A stretch of DNA of 18,270 nt from JAQVOO01 sp964524755 (GTDB lineage: Bacteria > Spirochaetota > Spirochaetia > Sphaerochaetales > Sphaerochaetaceae), in the NCBI GenBank assembly GCA_964524755.1, contig CAZGDR010000038.1, positions 1 through 18,270 of the forward strand. Reading direction: 5' to 3'. Both the position numbers and the translations under genes were made by a program. Shown piece after piece: positions 6,711 through 13,577 of this stretch. Below the pieces are notes generated by a model that saw only the letters and a program-made list of their open reading frames with translations, ran no database searches and was not told the origin of the DNA. Each line of letters begins with the position of its first letter. The stretch's first letter is position 1.

Positions 6711-7928
6711 ATGGGTAACACTAACCACGCTTCTATTTTCAATAAGTGCTTTGAATTTACCGCGGCTGCAGATGCACGTGCAACCGGATTATACCCCTAT
6801 TTTAAACCTATCAGTCGTAGTGAAGGTTCTAAAGTGTACATAGATGGGCGTGAGATGCTAATGCTTGGTTCAAATAATTATTTAGGATTAGCGAATGATG
6901 CGCGTATGAAAATAGCTGCTGAAGAGGCGGCGGAACGCTATGGGACAAGCTGTAGCGGTTCTCGTTTTATGAACGGAACATTGGATTTGCACGAAGAATT
7001 GGAACATAAGTTGGCTCACTTTGTAGGGAAAGAGTCTGCGCTCTGTTTTACAACGGGCTATCAGACCAATCTTGGGGCCTTGTCGGCAATCTTAAATCGC
7101 GGTGATCATGTCATTGTCGATAAATATAATCATGCCTCCATTATGGATGGTATCTTTATGGCCGAGGGAGCAAAGAAAGGGATTAATCTTCATCGATTTA
7201 AACATAACAGTCTTAAAGACCTAGAGAGGATATTGCAGCGAATTCCGCTTAATGATCCCAAACTCATCGTTATAGATGGAGTGTTCTCAATGGAAGGAGA
7301 TATAACACCACTTCCTGAAATTCGAGCACTGGCTGATCATTATAAGGCCGGAATCTACGTTGATGAAGCCCATGCGATTGGCGTGATTGGCAAAACAGGA
7401 CGAGGAACTGGCGAACACTATGATAATAATTTCCAATTATGTGATTTGCTTATGTGTACTTTCAGTAAATCATTTGGATCGATTGGAGGATTTGTAGCGG
7501 GTGATGAGGTGATCATTGATTACATAAAACACTTTGCACGACCCTTGATGTTTAGCGCTTCTATGCCACCAGCTAATATTGCAGCGACCATGAAAGCTCT
7601 AGAGATCATGGAAGCTGAGCCGGAGCGGGTTGCTAAACTTCAACGTAATGCCAAGCGACTGATAAAAGGATTTACCGAACTAGGCTTTAATATTGGAACA
7701 AGCGAAACTCCTATTGTCCCCTTGGTGATTGGCGATAACGAAAAAACTTTTCTTCTATGGAAGGCAGTATTTAAACGAGGCCTGTATGTGAATCCGGTTG
7801 TTTCTCCGGCCGTTCCCCCACAGCGGGCATTGCTTCGAACTTCGTGTATGTCTGTTCACAATGATGAAGAACTCGACACAGCTCTGCAAATTCTGGGAGA
7901 AGAGGCCCACAAGCTCGGCATTATCTAA
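6711..7928 (+). CDS. Serine palmitoyltransferase-like alpha-oxoamine synthase
   Basis: A 405-residue PLP enzyme of the alpha-oxoamine synthase family (KBL, BioF, HemA, SPT). These condense an amino acid with an acyl-CoA and release CO2. Landmarks are GSNNYLGL (53-60), GTSCSGSRFMNGTLDLHEEL (78-97), the PLP-stacking H141 in YNHASIMDG, DEAH (218-221), and the PLP lysine K253 in TFSKSFGSIGG. The N-terminal ATGLYPYFKPI segment and C-terminal NPVVSPAVPPQRALLRTS region follow bacterial serine palmitoyltransferases such as the Bacteroides enzyme, rather than KBL or BioF. I therefore favour L-serine plus a long-chain acyl-CoA as substrates, giving 3-ketosphinganine. Glycine C-acetyltransferase remains the main alternative and is the label automated annotation may give. 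GGAGG lies 6 nt before the ATG. Its promoter shares a dyad with the acyl-CoA synthetase and oxidoreductase promoters. Confidence 0.8.
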   Translation: MGNTNHASIFNKCFEFTAAADARATGLYPYFKPISRSEGSKVYIDGREMLMLGSNNYLGLANDARMKIAAEEAAERYGTSCSGSRFMNGTLDLHEELEHKLAHFVGKESALCFTTGYQTNLGALSAILNRGDHVIVDKYNHASIMDGIFMAEGAKKGINLHRFKHNSLKDLERILQRIPLNDPKLIVIDGVFSMEGDITPLPEIRALADHYKAGIYVDEAHAIGVIGKTGRGTGEHYDNNFQLCDLLMCTFSKSFGSIGGFVAGDEVIIDYIKHFARPLMFSASMPPANIAATMKALEIMEAEPERVAKLQRNAKRLIKGFTELGFNIGTSETPIVPLVIGDNEKTFLLWKAVFKRGLYVNPVVSPAVPPQRALLRTSCMSVHNDEELDTALQILGEEAHKLGII

Positions 7929-7957
7929 GGATACTGTCCGTTATGTACCTAATCTAG

Positions 7958-7963
7958 TATACT
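7958..7963 (+). promoter_or_regulatory. -10-like TATACT next to the pgl start codon
   Basis: TATACT is followed by only 6 nt (ATAGGT) before the pgl ATG at 7970. If it is used, the transcript starts at the ATG itself. I see no clear -35. The pgl start also lacks a proper Shine-Dalgarno sequence, which fits a leaderless message. Read-through from the gene upstream is also possible. Confidence 0.35.
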
Positions 7964-7969
7964 ATAGGT

Positions 7970-8626
7970 ATGAAGAAAATAAGAGTTTCCAATCCAGAGG
8001 AGTTTTCAACTCTGGTGACACAGCACATTCAAACAGTTGCAGAAGCACACGCTGATTCTATTCGAATTGGCGTTCCCGGAGGGAGAGGTGCTGTTTCTGT
8101 AGTTCAAGGCCTCGTCCAATGCGAAGCAGAAATTTTGAAGCGGGTAGAGCTCTATTTGGTAGATGAACGCTTGACTGGGTCAACAAACCATGACACGCTC
8201 CTTGACGTCGGACTGGGGGAGGCTATTAAAGCTGGTCTTTTCTCCGATGCCCAATTGCACGTCCCACAATTGAACAAACCTTTTCTCCCTCAAGGTGAGA
8301 CATTAGACCTTCTCTACCTCGGAATAGGTGAAGATGGACACATTGCCTCTCTGTTTCCTGGTTCTTACCCAGAACTCGATGCAAGGGGGGTGGGGGATAC
8401 CGCCTATATCGCCGATAGTCCAAAACCACCACCAGAAAGAGTCACTATAACCTATCGTGCCCTCAGGAAATATGCGAAACGGGCACAGACTTACTTGTTG
8501 TTCTTTGGTGAAGGTAAACGCATCGCACTAGAACGTTTTCTGGATGCTCAGGAAAGTCCTTCCACATTACCTTGCCGCTATTTTCCGCGTGAATGGTTTG
8601 CTTTCGACCTCGTTACTGATTTATAG
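7970..8626 (+). CDS. pgl: 6-phosphogluconolactonase
   Basis: A 218-residue protein of the SugarP-isomerase-like 6-phosphogluconolactonase family. It hydrolyses 6-phosphoglucono-1,5-lactone to 6-phosphogluconate. The two hallmark motifs are present: VDERL (64-68) and GIGEDGHIASLFPGS (118-132). The length is slightly short but normal for the bacterial type. The gene is followed 11 nt later by zwf, whose product makes the lactone, so the two form an operon. The ATG has no good ribosome binding site (only AGG 1 nt away), but no better in-frame start exists. It lies 41 nt after the serine palmitoyltransferase-like gene, and no terminator is visible between them. Confidence 0.94.
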   Translation: MKKIRVSNPEEFSTLVTQHIQTVAEAHADSIRIGVPGGRGAVSVVQGLVQCEAEILKRVELYLVDERLTGSTNHDTLLDVGLGEAIKAGLFSDAQLHVPQLNKPFLPQGETLDLLYLGIGEDGHIASLFPGSYPELDARGVGDTAYIADSPKPPPERVTITYRALRKYAKRAQTYLLFFGEGKRIALERFLDAQESPSTLPCRYFPREWFAFDLVTDL

Positions 8627-8637
8627 GAGAGACTAGG

Positions 8638-9990
8638 ATGAAGCGTATTATAATTCAATTTGGTGGGACTGGGGATCTTGCCCTCAAGAAATTATATCCA
8701 GCCTACGAACACTTGATGGATCATGGGTTTGAATTTACAGTGCTGGCCTTAGGCCGCCGATTTAAGGATCGTGATGAGTTTTTAGAAGCTATGGTTTCTC
8801 CCACAGCCTCCAAAGAGTTTCTGAGCCATCTGCAATACCTCTATTATGATATGGGTGATCCTGAGGCGATAGTTCCCTTACGAAAACATATTCAATCGAT
8901 TATCGGAGACGCGGAGCAGGCTGAGCTAATCTATTATATGGCATTGCAACCTTCGTTATATGAAGAAGCAATCCATCAGATTCAAGAGGTTGATTCACTC
9001 ATCTCTTGCCAATGTATCCTAGCCAAAAAAATTGTGGTTGAGAAACCTTTTGGCTTTGATTTAGAAAGTTCCGAACTCTATAATAAGATATTGCTTCAAG
9101 CATTCTCAGATAAAGAAATCTATAGGATTGATCACTATCTGGGGAAAGAGTTTATGCAGAATTTATTAATTCTCCGTTTCCATAACGATATTATTCGTAG
9201 TATTTGGGATAATCGTTCAATTGAGAGTATTCAAATAATATTTGACGAAACGCATGGGGTAGATCAAAGACTCGGGTTTTATGAAAAAATTGGAGTCGTT
9301 CGTGATACCATCCAGAACCATATTATGCAGATTATCACCTACCTTACTATGAATGAACCAGCTACATTAGCGCCTGAAGATATTGCCATAGAGAAGGTGA
9401 AGGTTTTACGGTCCATTGCCCCTGTTACCGACTTTCATACCGGTCGGTATGAATCGTTGGGTGCTAATAGTGGTCGTATTGTACATACTCCCACCTATGC
9501 TGCCTTAAAACTTTCGGTGAACACCTACTACTTTGCTGATGTGCCTATCTATATTAGAACTGGTAAAATGCAGGAAAAGGCAAAATCTTTGATTTATGTA
9601 AAATTCCGTAACACGACCGGTAAAGTCATGCACGATGAATCAATTGCTGAGAACGGTGTGATTATTACCATTCATCCAGAACTCACTATTGATATCAGCA
9701 TGAACTTGAAAGAGCCTAACACCTCGTGGAAGTCAAAACCTGTCAGATTCCGATTTAATCAAGCTGAAACTTTCGGAGCTAATACCCCCGAGGCATACGA
9801 GCAGATTGTGAAGAAAATCCTTCAGGGGGATAAAAGTCTCTTTCCTTCAATGCGAGAGATTACTGAGTCGTGGCGGATAGTGACCCCCATGTTACAGCCT
9901 GAGACTCCCATGGAGGTCTATCCAGTTCGCACCTTACCTCGCTTTGCCAGTGACCTGGCCAAGGATAATGGGTTTACTTGGTTTGACTAG
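8638..9990 (+). CDS. zwf: Glucose-6-phosphate 1-dehydrogenase
   Basis: A 450-residue G6PD that oxidises glucose-6-phosphate to 6-phosphogluconolactone with NADP or NAD. The nucleotide-binding motif is GGTGDLA (9-15), a variant of the usual GASGDLA. EKPFG (135-139), the active-site RIDHYLGKE (163-171) and the catalytic-base His (H228) in VRDTIQNHIMQ are all intact. It is shorter than the common 480-510 residues, but no key motif is missing. AGGAG lies 8 nt before the ATG. Together with pgl it feeds 6-phosphogluconate to the oxidative pentose phosphate route or, if a dehydratase exists elsewhere, to KDPG and the aldolase in this window. Its 3' end overlaps the convergent DUF438 gene by 17 nt. 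Confidence 0.97.
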   Translation: MKRIIIQFGGTGDLALKKLYPAYEHLMDHGFEFTVLALGRRFKDRDEFLEAMVSPTASKEFLSHLQYLYYDMGDPEAIVPLRKHIQSIIGDAEQAELIYYMALQPSLYEEAIHQIQEVDSLISCQCILAKKIVVEKPFGFDLESSELYNKILLQAFSDKEIYRIDHYLGKEFMQNLLILRFHNDIIRSIWDNRSIESIQIIFDETHGVDQRLGFYEKIGVVRDTIQNHIMQIITYLTMNEPATLAPEDIAIEKVKVLRSIAPVTDFHTGRYESLGANSGRIVHTPTYAALKLSVNTYYFADVPIYIRTGKMQEKAKSLIYVKFRNTTGKVMHDESIAENGVIITIHPELTIDISMNLKEPNTSWKSKPVRFRFNQAETFGANTPEAYEQIVKKILQGDKSLFPSMREITESWRIVTPMLQPETPMEVYPVRTLPRFASDLAKDNGFTWFD

Positions 9991-10999
9991 ACGCGTCTTC
10001 ATCGAGGAGGCGTTTATCACCGCTGATTTTCTGAATAGGCGCAATATTCTGGGCTACCTCAAGGGTGCCTAGATAGGTCCCCTCGTCGTCACGGACAGCA
10101 TAGAAACGAATATGTACATACATCTCGTGTAGATGGATATAAAACTCGGCTTCGTCTCGAGCTTTCGATTTAAAGTCATCCAATATCTTCTGTACTACAT
10201 GCATGCTAGCTGGTGGATGGCAGTTTATGACTTCTCGGCCAAGAACTGCCTCAGTTCGAGTGAAGATTCGCTCGCTGGGCTGTGAGAAGTAGGCCACCTC
10301 ATCCTGAGCATTGACAAATGTCATTTCGATAGGGAGTGTATTGAGAATTTGGTTCAATGTCTCTGGTGTGACGGAACCAGTAGGTAAGGTGATTACCCCT
10401 TGACTAAGGAGAGCCTCTTTAGCTTTTGGTTTGGCTTCGACAGGGGCTTGCCACGTGGGGTGATCATCTAGCAAGCAATAACCTATTTCAGGACTGCCTT
10501 CGGTAATTTGACGCCAGTCTGTGAGGAAGAATACTTCACTGACCATGGGAATTAAAATATTTTCTTCTTTTGAGATCATCTCGATAATTTGATCTTTAAC
10601 CTCTGCAAGGTCAGTTAAAAACTGTTGGATTGAGGCTTCTGTCGGGCGTCCTTTGGCAACCATGTCATCGAGTTGCTTACGCACCGCCTTAACCATCGCT
10701 CTGATTTCATCATCCACACCCCACATCACTTTGGGAGGNNNNNNNNNNNNNNNNNNNNNNNNNNNNNNNNNNNNNNNNNNNNNNNNNNNNNNNNNNNNNN
10801 NNNNNNNNNNNNNNNNNNNNNNNNNNNNNNNNNNNNNNAGCGCTTTTTCGACGTTTGCTATTTCATCGGCACCAACGCCATCAAACTCACGTGCAAAATC
10901 AGCCTTGACGGCATCAAAGTCCTCTCCTGCATGTAAACGTTCAATCAAATTTTTAAGCAGTTCCTGCCTGCGTGTACTCGTGTTTATTTCAGCACCCAT
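9974..10999 (-). CDS. DUF438-hemerythrin-PAS protein, interrupted by an assembly gap
   Basis: A multidomain protein read as 341 residues including 34 unknown ones. Residues 1-53 match the DUF438 N-terminus. After the gap, PPKVMWGVDDEIRAM (88 on) and KEENILIPMVSEVFF (144-158) belong to the hemerythrin-like part. Residues about 211-325 form a PAS domain ending in TYLGTLEVAQNI. Such proteins are thought to be redox or oxygen-responsive sensors in anaerobes; no reaction is established. I chose the start at 10999 because GGAGG lies 6 nt before it. It begins 1 nt after the DUF1858 stop, with its ribosome binding site inside that gene, so translational coupling is likely. The 100 N occupy the region where the hemerythrin histidines should be. 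Intact relatives seem longer, about 400 residues, so the real gap is probably larger than drawn. Confidence 0.85.
   Translation of the reverse strand: MGAEINTSTRRQELLKNLIERLHAGEDFDAVKADFAREFDGVGADEIANVEKAXXXXXXXXXXXXXXXXXXXXXXXXXXXXXXXXXXPPKVMWGVDDEIRAMVKAVRKQLDDMVAKGRPTEASIQQFLTDLAEVKDQIIEMISKEENILIPMVSEVFFLTDWRQITEGSPEIGYCLLDDHPTWQAPVEAKPKAKEALLSQGVITLPTGSVTPETLNQILNTLPIEMTFVNAQDEVAYFSQPSERIFTRTEAVLGREVINCHPPASMHVVQKILDDFKSKARDEAEFYIHLHEMYVHIRFYAVRDDEGTYLGTLEVAQNIAPIQKISGDKRLLDEDASSQTK
10739..10838. other. Assembly gap of exactly 100 N
   Basis: A run of exactly 100 undetermined bases inside the DUF438 gene. A round 100 is the usual placeholder for a scaffold gap of unknown size. The reading frame happens to stay open across it, which should not be taken as proof of the true length. 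Confidence 0.97.
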
Positions 11000-11000
11000 G

Positions 11001-11234
11001 TTAATCCTCCTGTATGGTATAACCATGTTCTTTCAATGTCTCTATCACTTTCGATACCTTTATACCGCGCATGGCGGCACCTTTGAAAAGTGTCATAACC
11101 TTTCCGACGGTGTTCAACATGATAGGTTTTAGGATCTCCGTGAAGCCAATTTCGGCTAGTATCGGAACCAAATCTGGATCGTGTGAACATAAAAAGTGGA
11201 CAGTCTTCCCTGAATTTATGGTTTTCTTAGCCAT
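11001..11234 (-). CDS. DUF1858-domain small protein
   Basis: A 77-residue protein with one DUF1858-like domain: IAEIGF-type ILAEIGFTEI, then PIMLNTVGKVMTLFKGAAMRGI and the C-terminal IETLKEHGYTI. This family is commonly found directly upstream of DUF438 genes in anaerobes, as here. It lacks the CxxC-type cysteine pair of the hybrid-cluster-associated subtype; only one Cys is present. Function unknown. The frame is open from 11288, but I chose the last ATG of a run of three (11240, 11237, 11234), because the family normally begins with a short MxKK-type N-terminus and GTGGGG lies 6 nt upstream. The TAA is followed after 1 nt by the DUF438 ATG. Confidence 0.75.
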   Translation of the reverse strand: MAKKTINSGKTVHFLCSHDPDLVPILAEIGFTEILKPIMLNTVGKVMTLFKGAAMRGIKVSKVIETLKEHGYTIQED

Positions 11235-11287
11235 CATCATCCCCACTGTAGCATGCAACACGACGTGAGTTCGTTGCATTTGCAACA

Positions 11288-11316
11288 ATTATATGAGAAG
11301 GACCCCAGAGTTTCAA
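11288..11316 (-). promoter_or_regulatory. Near-consensus promoter of the DUF1858-DUF438 operon
   Basis: Minus-strand TTGAAA (11316-11311), a 17-nt spacer, then a perfect TATAAT (11293-11288). The expected start is near 11281, giving a leader of about 47 nt. The -35 sits in the loop of the hairpin that ends the upstream acyl-CoA synthetase gene, and the spacer includes its second arm. This is the best promoter match in the window. Confidence 0.75.
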
Positions 11317-11331
11317 GTCTCTGAGGTCCTT
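11298..11331 (-). terminator. Hairpin terminator after the acyl-CoA synthetase gene
   Basis: A 13-bp stem with one mismatch: AAGGACCCCAGAG (11298-11310) pairs with CTCTGAGGTCCTT (11319-11331) around an 8-nt loop. It lies 17 nt beyond the stop of the minus-strand acyl-CoA synthetase gene. The T-tract after it on that strand is weak (CCTTCTCAT), so it may be leaky or act by another route. Confidence 0.65.
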
Positions 11332-11348
11332 AGGTTTTGTAAGAAGAA

Positions 11349-13256
11349 TTAGGAGAATAACGCCGCAATATCTTTTTGATAGATTTTACTTATTTTATGG
11401 CGCATAACTTCTTGCTTGGCAGAGAGTTCTTCGCCAACTTTGAAAGATGTTTTTAAAATAGCAAAACGATTAATTCTTTCAAAACTCTTAAATCCGTTTT
11501 TAGCGCTGACTAAGTTATTTATTTCTGAGCTTAATAAAGCTTCCACTTCTGGTAATTGGGAGATGTCAAAACGGGCCATATAGGGAATATTATTCTCTTT
11601 GAGATATAATTCAATCTGTTTAGTGTCGGGGACAAGGAGAGCTCCGAGATATTTTTTATCTTGTCCGACGACGACTGCTTGTTCAATATACTCTGATTCC
11701 CGGAGTTTCGATTCAATGGGAATAGGTTCAATATTCTCTCCACCTGAAAGGACGATGGTGTCTTTAGCCCGCCCGCGAATGGCATACTCACCAGTATGGG
11801 TCCAAACTCCAATATCTCCTGTATTCAACCAACCCTCGCTATCCAAAACAGCTTCTGTTAAATCAGGTCGTTTGTAATATCCCTTCATGACCTGTGCTCC
11901 ACGGGCATAAATAACCCCTTTTTCGCCAGGTTTCACCAGATTTCCATCTTCGTTGATAATTTTTATCTCAGTTTCCGGAAGTGGTGATACCGTACCAGGT
12001 ACTTGATGTTTTATATTACGTAAGCCGATTACGGGAGCTGTTTCGGTCAGACCGTAGCCATCGAGGAGGGTTATGCCAACTGCTTTAAAAAAATGATCAA
12101 CTGAAGTCGACAGTGATCCTCCTCCCGATACACCAGCTCGGAATTTAGTGCCGAATTTACTTTTGATATTTTTGTAAACCAGAATATTGCCCAATAACTT
12201 AAAGGGTGTTAATAGGATTAAGGGGATAATTCCCAGCAGAAAATCGAAAATGTAGACCCTTCTTGAAAATTGAGGCATACGATTGGAGACTAAGTTCATC
12301 GCTCTCGCATGGTGAGAGCCAACCCAGATAAAGAAATGGAAGAGACCTCGAGCAATAAGGCTTTTTCCTTTGACATTCTGGTATACTCCAGCTTTAACCG
12401 CCTCCCATATACGGGGGACTGAACCCATCCAAGCGGGATTGAGGCGTTGTAAGTCGACCAACATTATCTTACCGATAGGTTTTGAGTAGGCAATGGTAGA
12501 AGCTTGGGAGATCACAACATATTGTAAAATGCGTTCAAAAGAGTGCCATACAGGCAATACACTGAGCCAACGTTCTCCCTTATGAAAATCGATTACTTTA
12601 GGCAATTGTTCTAATTGGAATAAAAAGTTCTTGTGGGTGAGCATAACTCCCTTTGGTTCGCCTGTGGTACCACTGGTGAAGATGATAGTGGCTATATCAT
12701 CTTCTTGGCTATGAGCGATTTGCTCTTCAACAAATTGAGGATGCTCTGCATGGTATTGTTTCCCTGCCTCCAGAACCTCTGCGTAAGTAAGAATCGAAAT
12801 GGTATCTGATTTCACATTCTTCGCTTCTGTGGTGTGGTGCACCGTATCCATGATGATCATCGTTTTAAGGTGATCTAAATTAGCTGTGAGTTGGAGAATT
12901 TTCCAGGCCTGTTCTGAGTTCTCGACAAAGCAGACTTGGCTTTCAGTAGTATTGAGAATGAATTCCAGTTCATAGGGCATTGCATCTCTTCCTCGGGGGA
13001 CATCCGTTGCTCCTAAAGCCAGAATCGCCATATCGGCGGTTAACCACTCTTTGCGGTTATCGGCAATAAGTCCAACATTGGTCTCTCGAGTAACCCCTAA
13101 GGTGTGTAAGCCTGCTGCTACATGGAGAACTTCTCCATAGAATTCTTGATACGTTGTGGCATGAAAATTTCCTTCATCATCTTTTGCGAGTTGTATCTCA
13201 TTTGACCCATATTGTTGCACAATATTTTGTAATAATTGAGGGAGTGTTTGGTACAT
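11349..13256 (-). CDS. Long-chain fatty acid-CoA ligase (AMP-forming)
   Basis: A 635-residue ANL-superfamily enzyme that activates a fatty acid with ATP to acyl-AMP and then to acyl-CoA. Landmarks are the P-loop-like IIFTSGTTGEPKG (191-203), the A5 motif DGYGLTET (399-406), LNTGDIG (478-484) and RGRAKDTIVLSGGENIEP (494-511). A hydrophobic segment (about 338-360) with basic flanks may dock on the membrane, as in other long-chain ligases (FadD15/FACL type). GGAG lies 6 nt before the ATG. It stands alone on the minus strand, divergent from the oxidoreductase operon, and ends in a hairpin terminator. The chain-length preference is inferred from overall resemblance. Its product would be a natural co-substrate for the serine palmitoyltransferase-like enzyme, and both promoters carry the same dyad. 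Confidence 0.93.
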   Translation of the reverse strand: MYQTLPQLLQNIVQQYGSNEIQLAKDDEGNFHATTYQEFYGEVLHVAAGLHTLGVTRETNVGLIADNRKEWLTADMAILALGATDVPRGRDAMPYELEFILNTTESQVCFVENSEQAWKILQLTANLDHLKTMIIMDTVHHTTEAKNVKSDTISILTYAEVLEAGKQYHAEHPQFVEEQIAHSQEDDIATIIFTSGTTGEPKGVMLTHKNFLFQLEQLPKVIDFHKGERWLSVLPVWHSFERILQYVVISQASTIAYSKPIGKIMLVDLQRLNPAWMGSVPRIWEAVKAGVYQNVKGKSLIARGLFHFFIWVGSHHARAMNLVSNRMPQFSRRVYIFDFLLGIIPLILLTPFKLLGNILVYKNIKSKFGTKFRAGVSGGGSLSTSVDHFFKAVGITLLDGYGLTETAPVIGLRNIKHQVPGTVSPLPETEIKIINEDGNLVKPGEKGVIYARGAQVMKGYYKRPDLTEAVLDSEGWLNTGDIGVWTHTGEYAIRGRAKDTIVLSGGENIEPIPIESKLRESEYIEQAVVVGQDKKYLGALLVPDTKQIELYLKENNIPYMARFDISQLPEVEALLSSEINNLVSAKNGFKSFERINRFAILKTSFKVGEELSAKQEVMRHKISKIYQKDIAALFS

Positions 13257-13297
13257 TATGCTCTCCTTTTACTCATCGGCCCCATTGGCTTCTATTT

Positions 13298-13326
13298 AAT
13301 ATTGACAAAATTACATTATCTGTCAG
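13298..13326 (-). promoter_or_regulatory. Candidate promoter of the acyl-CoA ligase gene
   Basis: Minus-strand CTGACA (13326-13321), a 17-nt spacer, then AATATT (13303-13298). The expected start is near 13291, giving a leader of about 35 nt. Dyad site 2 covers the -35, the spacer and the first bases of the -10, so a bound protein would block polymerase. Confidence 0.4.
13302..13325. promoter_or_regulatory. Dyad site 2: TTGACA-N13-TGTCA
   Basis: TTGACA (13302-13307), 13 nt, TGTCA (13321-13325), preceded by TTTAATA. Arms, spacing and left flank match dyad sites 1 and 3. It lies on the acyl-CoA ligase promoter. Confidence 0.6.
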
Positions 13327-13333
13327 AATGTAA
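13311..13333. promoter_or_regulatory. Second overlapping inverted repeat TTACATT-N9-AATGTAA
   Basis: A perfect 7-bp inverted repeat: TTACATT (13311-13317), 9 nt, AATGTAA (13327-13333). It shares sequence with dyad site 2 but has a different centre, so a second regulator could compete for the same DNA. No function is assigned. Confidence 0.45.
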
Positions 13334-13400
13334 TATATATGGTTTTTATAAGTAGGGCAAGAGTTTGGCTCGCTATTGTACAGAAAAATCAAGATTTCAC

Positions 13401-13406
13401 TATAAT
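13401..13406 (+). promoter_or_regulatory. -10 box of the oxidoreductase operon
   Basis: A perfect TATAAT at 13401-13406. The nearest -35-like sequence, TTGTAC, is 19 nt upstream, which is loose spacing. The expected start near 13413 places dyad site 3 at about +2 to +26. The leader to the first gene would be about 165 nt. Confidence 0.4.
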
Positions 13407-13413
13407 TTTAATA

Positions 13414-13438
13414 TTGACACAATCAATCAATAGTGTCA
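13414..13438. promoter_or_regulatory. Dyad site 3: TTGACAC-N12-GTGTCA
   Basis: TTGACAC (13414-13420) and GTGTCA (13433-13438) give 6-bp perfect arms (TGACAC/GTGTCA), preceded by TTTTAATA. Measured between TGACA and TGTCA the spacer is 14 nt, one more than at sites 1 and 2. It sits just downstream of the TATAAT at 13401, before the oxidoreductase operon. Confidence 0.6.
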
Positions 13439-13525
13439 GATTAAATAATCTCATAGTGTAACTAGTGAGATTTGAATTACATATCAATGTGGTCATTTCT
13501 GTTATATGATACATACGAAGTGACC
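13438..13525 (+). promoter_or_regulatory. Leader region with three further inverted repeats
   Basis: Three dyads follow site 3 inside the presumed leader: AGATTA-AA-TAATCT (13438-13451), AATCTCA-N12-TGAGATT (13447-13472), and GGTCATTT (13491-13498) with AAGTGACC (13518-13525), 7 of 8 paired. The first two share bases and could not form together in RNA. They may be operators or alternative RNA hairpins. No known riboswitch is recognised. Confidence 0.4.
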
Positions 13526-13577
13526 GAGGAAAACGATGGGGGCCCAAAAGGCAACCAAGTTTGACAGGAGGTCCAGC

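Noticed and set aside
11235..11288. Longer DUF1858 protein starting at 11288
   Set aside because: The extra codons overlap the TATAAT promoter and expected transcription start, and the family begins near the chosen methionine.
13373..13392. Sigma-54 promoter (TTGGCTCGCTATTGTA type) upstream of the oxidoreductase operon
   Set aside because: The GG-to-GC spacing is one base short of the required 10 and the -12 GC is GT. The apparent match, near 13365-13381, is not adequate.
13536..13577. Ferredoxin start at ATG 13536
   Set aside because: No ribosome binding site there, the added residues are not ferredoxin-like, and AGGAGG is perfectly placed for ATG 13578.
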